Positions 34,489 to 44,727 are shown, counted from the stretch's first letter. The stretch: 64,000 nt of DNA from Sphingomonas sp. JC676 (GCF_014489075.1 NZ_JACTGR010000001.1:682001-746000); one strand, 5' to 3'. A program made the numbers and translations. Notes: a model not told the origin generated them from the sequence alone.

Positions 34489-34519
34489 GCGCACGCCGTG
34501 CATGGCAGCGTCAGCCATT

Positions 34520-34551
34520 TGTCGGAATGCCTGTCGGAACGAATGTCGGAA
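34520..34551 (+). repeat. Three direct repeats of TGTCGGAA at 12-bp spacing
   Basis: TGTCGGAA occurs at 34520, 34532 and 34544, each separated by 4 nt, about 50 bp from the 3' end of tRNA-Lys. The exact 12-bp period suggests a short tandem array or protein-binding iterons. Confidence 0.7.
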
Positions 34552-34598
34552 GGCGCACCTTCCCCGTCGGGAAAAGTGTTAGGTTTAAAGGGTTTCGG

Positions 34599-34674
<76 letters not shown>

Positions 34675-34776
34675 ATTCCGGGCGAAAGAGGCGCCTTTGG
34701 TAGGGCGCCGCCGCGATTGGAGGGGCGCCGTTAGCACCCGCTTCTCCGCATTGTAAACCCCAAAATCGTCTAAATC

Positions 34777-35895
34777 TCACCAGCGCTGGATGCGGCGGCT
34801 CTCGCGATCGATCGACATCAGGATCCCCAGACAGATCATGAAGGTCATCACGGCGGTCCCGCCGAAGCTGATCAGCGGCAGCGGCACGCCGACCACCGGC
34901 GCCAGCCCCATCACCATCGCCATGTTGATCGAGACATAGAGGAAGATCGTCGCGGAGAGGCCCGCCGCGGTCAGTCGCCCGAAACGGCTCTTGGCGCGCA
35001 GGCTCACGCTGATGCCCCACCAGATCAGCGCGCCGAAGGCGAGGATCAGGAACACGCCGCCCATCAGCCCCCATTCCTCCATCATCGTCGCGAGGGCGAA
35101 ATCGGTCTGGCCCTCGGGCAGATAGTCGAGATGGCTCTGGGTGCCGTTGAGAAAGCCCTTGCCGAAGATGCCGCCCGATCCGATCGCGATCTTCGACTGG
35201 GTGATGTGATAGCCGGTGCCGAGCGGGTCGCTCTCCGGGTTCATGAAGATCAACACGCGATTGCGCTGATAGTCGTGGAGCAGGAAATTGACCGCGAGCG
35301 GCGCCGACACCGCGAGCGCCAGCCCGCCGCCGATAAAGAGACGAAGTGGCACGCCGGCCAGGAACACTACCATCAAGCCGCATCCGGTGATCATCAGCGC
35401 GGTGCCGAGATCGGGCTGGAGCATCACGAGTGCGGCGGGCACGCCGATCAGCACCGCAGCGGGCCAGATCGCGCCGAATTTGCGTATCTCGGCCGCCGGC
35501 AGGATCTCGTAGAAACGCGCCATGGTAAGCACGATCGCGGGTTTCATCAGCTCCGAGGGCTGGAGGCGTATGATACCGAGATCGAGCCAGCGCTGGCTGC
35601 CGCCCGCTACGGCGCCCAGCGCCTCGACGCTGATCAGCATCAGCACAATGACGCCATAGATCGGAAAGGCGCTTAGCGCCCAGAAACTCTCTGGCACGCG
35701 CGACAACAGGACCGCCATGCCGAGAAAGGCGAAGAACCGCAGGCCCTGCGAAAAGGCCCAGGGCTGCACATGTCCGCCGGCCGCCGAATAGAGCACGACC
35801 AGCCCGAAGCAGCCGATCGCGAGCACCAGCAGGATGACGCGCCAGGGCAGCTGCGCCAGCGGCTGGGGAACGATGCCTGAGCCGATCCTGGCCAT
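34777..35895 (-). CDS. rodA: Rod-shape peptidoglycan glycosyltransferase RodA
   Basis: 372 residues, ten membrane helices, SEDS family. It polymerises lipid II during cell elongation with PBP2. Family segments include LGIIRLQPSELMKPAIVL, the FLLHDYQRNRVLIFMNPESDPLGTGYH loop and the C-terminal GVPLPLISFGGTAVMTFM. The ATG at 35895 overlaps the mrdA stop by 1 nt; the longer frame would start with TTG. It is the last gene of mreB-mreC-mreD-mrdA-rodA. Confidence 0.95.
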   Translation of the reverse strand: MARIGSGIVPQPLAQLPWRVILLVLAIGCFGLVVLYSAAGGHVQPWAFSQGLRFFAFLGMAVLLSRVPESFWALSAFPIYGVIVLMLISVEALGAVAGGSQRWLDLGIIRLQPSELMKPAIVLTMARFYEILPAAEIRKFGAIWPAAVLIGVPAALVMLQPDLGTALMITGCGLMVVFLAGVPLRLFIGGGLALAVSAPLAVNFLLHDYQRNRVLIFMNPESDPLGTGYHITQSKIAIGSGGIFGKGFLNGTQSHLDYLPEGQTDFALATMMEEWGLMGGVFLILAFGALIWWGISVSLRAKSRFGRLTAAGLSATIFLYVSINMAMVMGLAPVVGVPLPLISFGGTAVMTFMICLGILMSIDRESRRIQRW

Positions 35896-37925
35896 CAATC
35901 GGTGTCCGCGCTGCCCGCAGGCGCCACGTTGCTGTCGGTGGTGTTGGTGGTGGCGTTGGCGGCCTCGGAGGCGACATTGCTTGCGGCCTCGGCCGCGTCC
36001 TCGGGCGCGGGCGGGGGCGGGGCGTTCTGCGTCGCCTTGAAGGCCTCGGCCTGTGCCGCGGCGCGCGCGCGATAGTCGCCGCCCCAGGTCGGTTCGACCT
36101 CATGGAGCGATTTGATCGCGCGGTCACGGTCGAACAGAAAGGTCATGATGTCGCGGCCGATCATCGGCGTGTCGAGGTTGCGAACGGTATGGCCGTTATG
36201 CTCGAGGACAATCGCGGCGGCATATTTGGGATTCTCGACCGGCGCGAAGCAGACGAACAATGCGTGATCGCGCAGCTTGAACGGCAGCGAGGCGTTCTTG
36301 AGCACGCCGGATCGCCGCTCGGCCATGGTGATGCGGCGCACCTGCGCGGTTCCCGTTTTGGCGCCCAAGGTAACGCCCGGCACCTGGATGCGCGCCGCGC
36401 CGCCGGTGCCGCCCGAGTTGACCACGCCGAACATGGCATCGCGGACGATCGCGAGTTGCTCCGGCGTGGCGGCGAGCAACGGCGCGGGCTGCATCGGTGC
36501 TCCGGCCAGTAGTCGGGGGGTCAGCGCGCGGCCCGACGCGATGCGGCTCGCCATGACCGCAAGCTGGAGCGGATTGGCGAGGACATAGCCCTGTCCGATC
36601 GATGCGTTGAGCGAATCCGCGACGGTCCAATTCGCCTTGTAACGCTTGAGCTTCCATGCACTGTCCGGAACCGTGCCGTAGCGCTGGGTGCCGAACGGCA
36701 AATCGAATTTCTGCCCCAGCCCGAGCGACCGCGCGATCGGCGCCACGGCGTCATAGCCGACGCGCCGCACCATCTCGTAGAAATAGATGTCGCAGCTCTG
36801 CATGATCGCGTTCTTGAGATCGAGCGCACCATGGCCGCCGCGCTTGTGGCAATGGAACACGCCATTGCCCACCCGCATCGAACCCGAGCAGCTCACCCGT
36901 GCATGCGGATCGACACCGGCATGCATAAGTGCGAGGCCGTTCATCGGCTTGACGGTGGAACCGGGCGGATAGAGCCCCTGCAGCACCTTGTTCATCAAGG
37001 GGACGTGATCGTCTTCCGACAGCATCTTCCACTCGCTCTGGCTGATGCCATCGGAAAAGCTGTTGGGATCGTAGGACGGCATCGAGACCATCGCGAGGAT
37101 GTCACCATTCTCGACGTCGATGACGATCGCCGAACCGGAATTCGTGCCCAGCCGTCGCGCCGCATATTCCTGAAGCCCCGCGTCGATCGTCAGCCGGACG
37201 TTTGCGCCGGGCTTGTCGGCGCGAGTCTCGAGCTCGCGGACCAAACGGCCATGCGCGGTGACTTCGACGCGCTTGGCACCGGGCGCGCCGCGAAGCTGCG
37301 CCTCCAGCGTCTTCTCCAGCGCGTCCTTGCCCAGCTTGAAGCCGGGGGTGACGAGCAGGGGATACTTTTCCTTCTTGAACTGCTCCGCCGAAGCGGCGCC
37401 GACATAGCCGACGAGATGGCCGATCGCGGCGCCGAGCGGATAGTTGCGCGCATAGCCGCGGGTGGGCGCGACCCCGGGCAATTCGGGCAGCCGCACGCTG
37501 ACCGCAGCGAAGCGATCCCAGTCGAGATTCTCCAACACCTGGACGGGTTGGAAGCCGGCGGCACGCTTGAGATCGGTATCGATGCGGGCGAGATCCTCTG
37601 GCGTCAGGCTCAGAATTTGGGTGAGGGTGCCCAGCACCTTCTCCTTGTCCTCGATTCGATCGGGGATCAAATCGACGCGGAAATCGGTACGGTTGTTGGC
37701 GAGCGGCATGCCCTTGCGATCGACGATCCAGCCGCGCCGCGGCGGCGTGAGCGTCAGGTTCACGCGGTTGCTCTCCGCCATCAGCCGGTAGCGCTCATTT
37801 TCGAACACCGAGAGCCAGGTCATGCGCCCGGCGAGCACCATCGCAACGGCGCCCTGCGCGGCGCCGAGCACCAGCGCGCGGCGCGAAAAGCTATAGGCTT
37901 GGGTGGCTTCGGTGACACGGACCAT
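35895..37925 (-). CDS. mrdA: Penicillin-binding protein 2 (peptidoglycan transpeptidase)
   Basis: 676 residues. One N-terminal membrane helix, a pedestal domain (about 60-230), and a transpeptidase domain with the SxxK motif in GLYPPGSTVKPMNG, a second motif in SCDIYFYE and KTGTAQVR as the KTG box. Cross-links peptidoglycan of the side wall in partnership with RodA. The last 50 residues are a low-complexity Ala/Asn/Pro tail. Separated from mreD by 3 bp. Confidence 0.95.
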   Translation of the reverse strand: MVRVTEATQAYSFSRRALVLGAAQGAVAMVLAGRMTWLSVFENERYRLMAESNRVNLTLTPPRRGWIVDRKGMPLANNRTDFRVDLIPDRIEDKEKVLGTLTQILSLTPEDLARIDTDLKRAAGFQPVQVLENLDWDRFAAVSVRLPELPGVAPTRGYARNYPLGAAIGHLVGYVGAASAEQFKKEKYPLLVTPGFKLGKDALEKTLEAQLRGAPGAKRVEVTAHGRLVRELETRADKPGANVRLTIDAGLQEYAARRLGTNSGSAIVIDVENGDILAMVSMPSYDPNSFSDGISQSEWKMLSEDDHVPLMNKVLQGLYPPGSTVKPMNGLALMHAGVDPHARVSCSGSMRVGNGVFHCHKRGGHGALDLKNAIMQSCDIYFYEMVRRVGYDAVAPIARSLGLGQKFDLPFGTQRYGTVPDSAWKLKRYKANWTVADSLNASIGQGYVLANPLQLAVMASRIASGRALTPRLLAGAPMQPAPLLAATPEQLAIVRDAMFGVVNSGGTGGAARIQVPGVTLGAKTGTAQVRRITMAERRSGVLKNASLPFKLRDHALFVCFAPVENPKYAAAIVLEHNGHTVRNLDTPMIGRDIMTFLFDRDRAIKSLHEVEPTWGGDYRARAAAQAEAFKATQNAPPPPAPEDAAEAASNVASEAANATTNTTDSNVAPAGSADTD

Positions 37926-37928
37926 CGC

Positions 37929-38441
37929 TCAGGTCCTTCGCGCGTCGCGATCGAGCCAGGCGCAGAGCCGGGCGATCAGCGGGAAGAGCAGGGCCGAGAT
38001 GAGAATCTGGAGCAGCATCGCGGTATCGACATGCGCGCTGAACGGCGCGGCAACCAGCCGTCCGGCAATCAGGCAGAAGCCGATGGCGCCGGACGCGATC
38101 AGCCAATCCTGCCAGAAATCGCGCCACACAAGGCGGGTGTCTATCACGTCGATCATCAGTCCGCACAGCGTCCAGAGCAGCATCGCCGATCCAAGCGGCT
38201 GCCCGCTCACCAGATCGTCGAAGAAACCGAGCGGGACGGGCGCCCAGACGCGCATCGCGTCGGGTCGCAGCGTGCGCCAGCCGAGCAGCAGCATCAGCCC
38301 GAACGGCGGTAGGAAGGGAACGACCGCGATCACCGGAATCAGCGTCACCAGCGATCCGAGCATGACCGAAAGCGGCGCGAGCCATCGTGCGCGCGGCTTG
38401 CGCTCGCTCTGGCCCAGCGGCACGAATTCCATCGGGCTCAC
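37929..38441 (-). CDS. mreD: Rod-shape-determining protein MreD
   Basis: 170 residues with about five hydrophobic segments, the usual size for MreD, an inner-membrane partner of MreC. It starts with GTG at 38441, overlapping the mreC stop by 4 bp; an ATG three codons in is an alternative. Sequence conservation is weak in this family, so the call rests on size, topology and its place between mreC and mrdA. Confidence 0.85.
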   Translation of the reverse strand: MSPMEFVPLGQSERKPRARWLAPLSVMLGSLVTLIPVIAVVPFLPPFGLMLLLGWRTLRPDAMRVWAPVPLGFFDDLVSGQPLGSAMLLWTLCGLMIDVIDTRLVWRDFWQDWLIASGAIGFCLIAGRLVAAPFSAHVDTAMLLQILISALLFPLIARLCAWLDRDARRT

Positions 38442-39334
38442 TTCTTGGCCTTGGGTTTGGCGGTGGGCGTGGGCGTCGGCGCGGGCGGCGGCTCGGGCAG
38501 GAAGACCTGCTGGACCAGCGCGAAATCGAGCGAGTCCGGGTTGGCGCTAGGCTCGGCGGTGGCGACGTCGCGCGCAGTCTTGATTACCCGCGCGACTGGG
38601 ATATTGGGCGGGAACACCCCGCCGGTGCCCGAGGTGACGAAGGTGTCGCCAGGCTGGAACAGCATATTGGCGACATTGGCCGAGCGGACTTCGATCAGTC
38701 CGTCGCCGCGGCCCGATGCGATCGCCGGCATGCCGTCACGGATGCGTCGGACAGGCACGATGCTCTCTGCGTCGACCACCAGCAGCACGCGCGAGGTGTT
38801 GGGGCTGGTCTCGATTACCTGGCCGATCAGCCCGTCGGGCTCACGGACGGGCTGGCCATGCTTCACGCCCTGCCACGATCCCGCGTTGAGTGTGGCGTAG
38901 CGGCGCGTGCTGGACGACGTGGAATTGACCAGCCGCGCGATGACCACCGCGTCGGTCGCCACGTCGCGCAACTTGAGCATCTCACGCAGGCTATGATTTT
39001 CCTGACCCAGCGTGCGCGCCTCGGCGACCAGCCTCTTGTCGTTGTCGATTTGCTGCTTGAGGCGCGCATTCTCGGAACGCACGCCGAAATAGCTCGCTAC
39101 TCCCCCTGGGACACCGGCGATGCCCCGGCGCGCCCAATCGAATGCCGAGGATACCGGAGTGGTGATCTCCGACAAGGTGCTGCGCACCGCTGCAAAGGCG
39201 GGGGGATTGAAGGTGGAAAGCAGCAGCAATATCGCGCCGACCAGCAAACCGCCGACCGCGCCCACATACGCCAGGAAGAGCCCGTATTGCGCCCGCCGCG
39301 AAAATCCCGGGCGCCGGTTGCGTGGCGGCGCCAT
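38438..39334 (-). CDS. mreC: Rod-shape-determining protein MreC
   Basis: 298 residues from the ATG at 39334. One membrane helix (about 17-40), a periplasmic coiled coil (about 75-110: ENARLKQQIDNDKRLVAEARTL), two beta domains and a C-terminal Pro/Lys tail. It scaffolds PBP2-RodA in the periplasm. The frame stays open back to 39439, but that extension runs into the inverted-repeat element and is probably not native. AGGGG lies 7 nt before the chosen ATG. Confidence 0.9.
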   Translation of the reverse strand: MAPPRNRRPGFSRRAQYGLFLAYVGAVGGLLVGAILLLLSTFNPPAFAAVRSTLSEITTPVSSAFDWARRGIAGVPGGVASYFGVRSENARLKQQIDNDKRLVAEARTLGQENHSLREMLKLRDVATDAVVIARLVNSTSSSTRRYATLNAGSWQGVKHGQPVREPDGLIGQVIETSPNTSRVLLVVDAESIVPVRRIRDGMPAIASGRGDGLIEVRSANVANMLFQPGDTFVTSGTGGVFPPNIPVARVIKTARDVATAEPSANPDSLDFALVQQVFLPEPPPAPTPTPTAKPKAKK

Positions 39335-39349
39335 CTCCTTGCCCCTACT

Positions 39350-39513
39350 AGGGTCTGTACTCGATACCGGTGACCGCGAAGCGGCGGCCCGTCTTTTGCC
39401 GCCTGGCCGCGTCGCTTCGTCGGTCACGATGCGCTGCATCGCTCCCTCCTAGCTCCTCGCCAGACGACAAAATCCGAACCGTCACGACCATCTCCGGTAT
39501 CGAGTACAGACCC

Positions 39514-39514
<1 letters not shown>
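39350..39514. repeat. 165-bp element with 21-bp perfect terminal inverted repeats (MITE-like)
   Basis: AGGGTCTGTACTCGATACCG plus G at 39350-39370 is repeated exactly in inverse at 39494-39514. Inside, TGACCG.GAAGC (from 39371) pairs imperfectly with GCTTC..CGGTCA (ending about 39426), giving nested palindromes. It fills almost the whole mreB-mreC gap; its last base even supplies one base of the mreB stop codon. No transposase and no convincing target duplication are seen. It could be a small non-autonomous transposon, and in the operon mRNA it would form a long stem. Confidence 0.85.
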
Positions 39515-40557
<1,043 letters not shown>

Positions 40558-40704
40558 TTAATCCGTCCTGCCTTGCGGGCGCCCGCCGCCGGCTTGTTCG
40601 CGCAAATTTTTAGCCCGGGACCCTCCGGGACGGACAAGAAATCCGGCCTGGTGCCATGCGGATGCGGGTCGCGGGATGCCGTCGCTTGGGCTACAGCGAT
40701 TGCC

Positions 40705-42477
40705 ATGTCAATACGCCGTCTGCCCGAACATCTTGTCAACCGTATCGCTGCCGGAGAAGTGGTCGAGCGCCCCGCCAGTGCGCTGAAAGAATTGGTCGAA
40801 AACGCCGTCGATGCCGGCGCCGCGCGGATCGCGGTGCGCCTGCAGGCGGGCGGTACCGAACGGATCGAGGTGATCGACGACGGATGCGGCATGGCGCCGT
40901 CCGAAATGGCACTGGCGCTGGAGCGCCATGCAACTTCGAAGCTGCCCGACGACGCAATCGATCAGGTCACGACGTTGGGTTTTCGCGGCGAAGCGCTGCC
41001 CTCGATCGCCAGCGTGGCGCGGCTGACGATCGAGAGCCGGGTGCGCGGCACAGAAGGCTGGGCGCTGACCGTCGATAATGGCGAGCGGGTCGCCGAAGGA
41101 CCCGCGGCACTGCCGCCTGGCACGCGCGTGCTGGTCGAGGATCTGTTTGCCCGCGTGCCGGCGCGCCGCAAGTTCCTGCGCTCGGCGCGCGCCGAATATG
41201 GCGCGTGTCTCGACGTCGTAAAGCGCCTCGCTATGGCGCGGCCCGACATCGCCTTTTCGGTGGAACATGATGGGCGCCGCGTGCTTGCGGTACAGGGCGG
41301 CGAGACCCGCCCGGAGCGCGTCGCGGCGCTCACCGATCGCGCGCTGTTCGACAACAGCGTCGCGATCGATTTCGAGCGCGAGGGACTGGTGCTCGGCGGC
41401 GTCGCCGGATTGCCGACCTTCAATCGCGGCGTCGCTGACCACCAATATCTCTTCGTCAATGGCCGTCCCGTGAAGGACCGCCTGCTCGCCGGTGCAGTGC
41501 GCGGGGCCTATGCCGAGATGCTCGCGCGCGATCGTCACCCGGTGGTGGCCTTGTTCCTCGATGTGCCGACCGACGCTGTCGACGTGAATGTCCACCCGGC
41601 CAAGACCGAGGTCCGCTTCCGCGATCCGGCACTGGCGCGCGGTCTGATCGTCAGCGGCCTACGCCGCGCGCTCGACGAGGCAGGGCATCGCAGCGTCCAG
41701 CGGCCGAGCGAGGCGGCTTTGGGCATGTGGCAGAGCGAGCCGGAGGCGCGGCCGCAGCAGCTTTGGGACTATCGCGAGGCATCCCCGTCAGTCGGCAGCG
41801 GCGGTGCTGTAGTGCACGATCGCCGTCCGACTTTCCTTACGCCGCCACCCCAGGCGCGCGCCGAGCCGGCCTATGCCCCGGTCCCGGAGACGATCCACTT
41901 CCCGCTCGGTGTCGCCCGCGGCCAGGTCGCCAAGACCTACATCGTCGCCGAGGCCGAGGATGGCCTTGTTCTGGTCGATCAGCACGCCGCGCACGAGCGG
42001 CTAGTGCTGGAACGGATGCGCCGCGCGATGGCCAATGGTGGCGTCGCCAGCCAGGCGCTGCTCCTTGCCGAAGTGGTGGAGCTGGACGAACCCGGTTGCG
42101 ACCGGCTTGAAGCGCGTGTCGAGGAACTTGCGCAATTCGGCCTGGAACTCGAGCGCTTCGGCCCCCGCGCGATGCTGGTCCGCGCAGTGCCTGCGGCACT
42201 CGGCACTGGCGACGTCCATGGTCTCGTCACCGATCTTGCCGACGAGCTCGCCAGCTTTGACGAGGCGCTGTCGCTCAAGGAGAAGCTCGATCATGTCGCG
42301 GCGACCATGGCCTGTCACGGCTCGGTCCGTGCCGGCCGCGTGCTCTCGGTCGCCGAAATGAACGCGCTGCTCCGCGAGATGGAGGTCACGCCCCATTCTG
42401 GTCAGTGCAATCATGGGCGTCCCACCTGGGTGAAGCTGGCGCATGGCGATATCGAAAAGTTGTTCGGGCGAAAGTAA
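40705..42477 (+). CDS. mutL: DNA mismatch repair protein MutL
   Basis: 590 residues from ATG 40705; the frame is open far upstream, antisense to mreB, but homology begins at MSIRRLPEHLVNRIAAGEVV. The N-terminal GHKL ATPase has ELVENAVDAGA, DDGCGM and TLGFRGEALPSIASVA. The C-terminal domain carries DQHAAHERLVLE, which fits the DQHA(x)2E(x)4E endonuclease motif, plus ACHGSVRAG and QCNHGRPTW. It is thus probably a nicking MutL of the kind found in bacteria without MutH. Confidence 0.96.
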   Translation: MSIRRLPEHLVNRIAAGEVVERPASALKELVENAVDAGAARIAVRLQAGGTERIEVIDDGCGMAPSEMALALERHATSKLPDDAIDQVTTLGFRGEALPSIASVARLTIESRVRGTEGWALTVDNGERVAEGPAALPPGTRVLVEDLFARVPARRKFLRSARAEYGACLDVVKRLAMARPDIAFSVEHDGRRVLAVQGGETRPERVAALTDRALFDNSVAIDFEREGLVLGGVAGLPTFNRGVADHQYLFVNGRPVKDRLLAGAVRGAYAEMLARDRHPVVALFLDVPTDAVDVNVHPAKTEVRFRDPALARGLIVSGLRRALDEAGHRSVQRPSEAALGMWQSEPEARPQQLWDYREASPSVGSGGAVVHDRRPTFLTPPPQARAEPAYAPVPETIHFPLGVARGQVAKTYIVAEAEDGLVLVDQHAAHERLVLERMRRAMANGGVASQALLLAEVVELDEPGCDRLEARVEELAQFGLELERFGPRAMLVRAVPAALGTGDVHGLVTDLADELASFDEALSLKEKLDHVAATMACHGSVRAGRVLSVAEMNALLREMEVTPHSGQCNHGRPTWVKLAHGDIEKLFGRK

Positions 42478-42557
42478 CGCGCCGCAGAAGCACAATGGAA
42501 CTATACCCCGATTTAACTGAGTGTTATACTGACCTTTGCATAACGGGGGAATCGGGG

Positions 42558-42821
42558 ATGCATGTAATTCTAGCGATCATGGTTTTCACCGCGGCGGGCG
42601 AACCTGCGGTGGTGCAAGATACCCAATCGCCGTCACCGACGTCGGTGGCGGAAAAGAAAATCTGTCGCCGCGTGGTACCCACTGGCACGATGTTCTCGCG
42701 GAACATGTGCTTGACCAAGACGGAGTGGGGCGCATTCAACTCGGAGAACGAAAAGGGCAACAGAGAGGTCGAGGAAAGGCGTTCGCGCCACCTAGATGTT
42801 CGGACACTGGGCGATCGCTGA
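42558..42821 (+). CDS. Small exported protein with KICRRVVPTGTMFSRNMCLTKTEW motif region
   Basis: 87 residues from ATG 42558 with GGGG just upstream. A short hydrophobic N-terminus (MHVILAIMVFTAAG) suggests export. The core has two cysteines (KKICRRVVPTG and SRNMCLTKTEWGAF), then a charged tail (NEKGNREVEERRSR). Proteins of this type are, as far as I recall, frequent in sphingomonads and of unknown function. A second, shorter copy of the CLTKxEWG part follows at 42874. Confidence 0.65.
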   Translation: MHVILAIMVFTAAGEPAVVQDTQSPSPTSVAEKKICRRVVPTGTMFSRNMCLTKTEWGAFNSENEKGNREVEERRSRHLDVRTLGDR

Positions 42822-42873
42822 TCGCGCAGATTCCGGCTTGATTTAATGCCTTATAGTGCCGACCGGATCGATC

Positions 42874-43002
42874 ATGGCGAAGTCGATTTGCCTCACCAAG
42901 AAAGAATGGGGCGAACTCGCGGACGTGAACGACAAGGGCCATGCGGCAATGCGAAACAGGCGGCCGAACAACATCAGCCGCGACGGCCTGGTAATTGTAT
43001 AG
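42874..43002 (+). CDS. 42-residue paralogue or remnant of the preceding small protein
   Basis: ATG 42874 to TAG 43002. SICLTKKEWGELADVNDKGH matches MCLTKTEWGAFNSENEKGN of the upstream protein in layout (CLTKxEWGxxxxxNxKG), but the signal segment and first cysteine are missing. It may be a truncated duplicate or a real microprotein. The ribosome site is weak. Confidence 0.45.
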   Translation: MAKSICLTKKEWGELADVNDKGHAAMRNRRPNNISRDGLVIV

Positions 43003-43034
43003 TCTTTCCGCTGCCTGGCCGGCAGCGGCTCACA

Positions 43035-43727
43035 CTAGCGCTTCGAATGCGACATCCCGAAGGGTTGGGCGTCGCGCTTGCCCGCCCATTGCGGTAGCGC
43101 GGGGCTGCCGTTGATTGTGCCGCTCATATCGACCACGCACATATAGCCGAAGCGGCGATGGCCGCCACAGCCCACGCCGGCATAGCGGTAGCCGGCATTG
43201 AACAGCAGCGCACGATGGCCGCGCCCCCGCACGCCGTCGTCGATGATCAGCTGGCGGACGATCGCATCGGCCCGGTCGAGGCCATAGGAAATGCCTTCGC
43301 CGACATAGATGTCGCCGCCCAACCGGCGGACGCGGTCGCCGGGCGAGGCGCCATCGGAGGAGAGGTGGCCGCTCGTGCCGATCGAGCCTTGCTCGTCAGC
43401 GTAGTCGCGTGCGGCGAGCTCCAGAAGGTCGCCGCGGCGCAGCGGGGGCAGGGGCGTCTGTCGCTCGAGAAAGTCGATCGCGTCATCGACCGCGTCGACG
43501 CCCTCGTTGGTGATGACGCCATTATCGTCGCCGGGGAGATACAGCAGTCGGCCCTCGAAATAGCGGCGATATTCGCGCAACTCGTCGGCATATTCGCGGG
43601 GGTGCTGACGCACGAAATTGATCCGGTCGAGCACCTGTGCTTCCAACGACGGACGATCGCTGGCACCGGTAATCACGATCCAGCACGCTCCAAGCGCAAT
43701 GGCGGCGAAACGGCCAAATCCAGTCAC
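43035..43727 (-). CDS. CAP-domain (SCP-like) exported protein
   Basis: 230 residues from GTG 43727, which has GGGGGAG 4 nt upstream and gives a good signal helix (FGRFAAIALGACWIVITGAS). The CAP domain shows INFVRQHPREYADELREYR, GHLSSDGASPGDRV, GEGISYG, a GRGHRALLF loop and AGVGC. CAP proteins are secreted or periplasmic; bacterial roles are mostly unknown. The His and Glu cavity residues are present. A paralogue lies just upstream in the same direction. Confidence 0.8.
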   Translation of the reverse strand: MTGFGRFAAIALGACWIVITGASDRPSLEAQVLDRINFVRQHPREYADELREYRRYFEGRLLYLPGDDNGVITNEGVDAVDDAIDFLERQTPLPPLRRGDLLELAARDYADEQGSIGTSGHLSSDGASPGDRVRRLGGDIYVGEGISYGLDRADAIVRQLIIDDGVRGRGHRALLFNAGYRYAGVGCGGHRRFGYMCVVDMSGTINGSPALPQWAGKRDAQPFGMSHSKR

Positions 43728-43850
43728 GAAACTCCCCCGGGAACCCGACCGTGCCCCACCGCACGGTCCCCATCGCTCAGGATAGAAGCCTCTTCTTAAA
43801 CCTATGAGAAGGCAAGAGGACACTCCGGAATTAACCGAAGGCGCCGATAC

Positions 43851-44450
43851 TCAATAGGCGCCCGTTTCGGTGCGCCCGAACTCGACCACGCACATCGTCC
43901 GATAGATCCTGTGCGTGCCGCACCCGACGCCGGCGAAGCGCATCTCGCCGGCGAACACCGTCTTGCGGTGGCCGCGGCCGGGGACGGCATCGTCGACGAT
44001 GAACTGGCGGACGACCTCGGGCCCGGTCGGCGGACCGTAAGTGATCACTTCCGCGACATAGGCGCCGCCGCCCCGGCGCTGAACGCGGTCGCGCGGGTCT
44101 GAACCGTCCCGCGAAAGATGGCCGGTGGCGCCGCGCGGCCCCTGGTCGGCGACATGATCATCGGCGGCCCGGGCGAGGAGCGGGGCGAAGGCGATGGGCG
44201 GAAGCGGCGTCTGCCTTTCGAGGAAATCGATCGCCTCGTCGACGGCGCGGGTTCCTTCCTTGGTCAGTAGGCCCGAAGGATTGCCGGGATAGCGCACCAC
44301 CTTGCCGCGAAACCGCGCGCGATACTCCCGCAACCATTCGGCATATTCGCGTGGCTGGGTACGCGCGAAATTGATTTGGGCGATCACGTCGCGCTCGAGC
44401 GCGGTCTGCGGCGGTGGGAATACGGCCAGGAGAGCGATCGGCAGGAGCAT
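43851..44450 (-). CDS. CAP-domain (SCP-like) exported protein, paralogue
   Basis: 199 residues: a short hydrophobic signal (MLLPIALLAVFPPP), then INFARTQPREYAEWLREYR, GHLSRDGSDPRDRV, RGHRKTVFAGEMRFAGVGC. Same domain and same order of motifs as the gene at 43035-43727, so a tandem duplication with clear divergence. One small difference is AEVITYG where the other has GEGISYG. About 120 bp separates the pair. Confidence 0.8.
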   Translation of the reverse strand: MLLPIALLAVFPPPQTALERDVIAQINFARTQPREYAEWLREYRARFRGKVVRYPGNPSGLLTKEGTRAVDEAIDFLERQTPLPPIAFAPLLARAADDHVADQGPRGATGHLSRDGSDPRDRVQRRGGGAYVAEVITYGPPTGPEVVRQFIVDDAVPGRGHRKTVFAGEMRFAGVGCGTHRIYRTMCVVEFGRTETGAY

Positions 44451-44567
44451 CTGGCGTCCCTATTAGAGACATGTGAACGGCATCCGAACGGGATGTTCAG
44501 TCACGTGCAACCTAAATCATCACCGCTCGTTCTAGCGGGGAATAAACAGGCAGGGTCAGGGTTCCAG

Positions 44568-44645
44568 ATGCACAAGTTCGTTCCGGTATTGTTTGCGCTG
44601 ATCCCCCTGGCCGCAGTCATCAGCGCCTGCGTTTCCTGTCCCTGA
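44568..44645 (+). CDS. 25-residue lipoprotein-like small peptide
   Basis: ATG 44568 gives MHKFVPVLFALIPLAAVISAC then VSCP and a stop. Basic start, hydrophobic core and an ISAC lipobox-like end make an entericidin-sized lipopeptide possible. A hairpin with a T run follows 33 bp later, which supports a short transcript. Confidence 0.45.
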   Translation: MHKFVPVLFALIPLAAVISACVSCP

Positions 44646-44677
44646 CGGAATTCCAGCCTAGAAATTCCTGCATTCCC

Positions 44678-44708
44678 GGGCTGCGCACCACTCGCGTGGC
44701 CCTTTTTA
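44678..44708 (+). terminator. Intrinsic terminator after the 25-residue peptide gene
   Basis: GGGC....GCCC with an inner CCAC-TCGC-GTGG hairpin, followed by TTTTTATTT. Confidence 0.55.
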
Positions 44709-44727
44709 TTTGCGAATAGGCTTCGAA

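Noticed and set aside
39335-39439. N-terminal extension of mreC with a good-looking ribosome site at 39439
   Set aside because: The extension is encoded by the inverted-repeat element, so it is unlikely to be the native start; ATG 39334 gives a normal MreC N-terminus. Translation from 39439 cannot be fully excluded.
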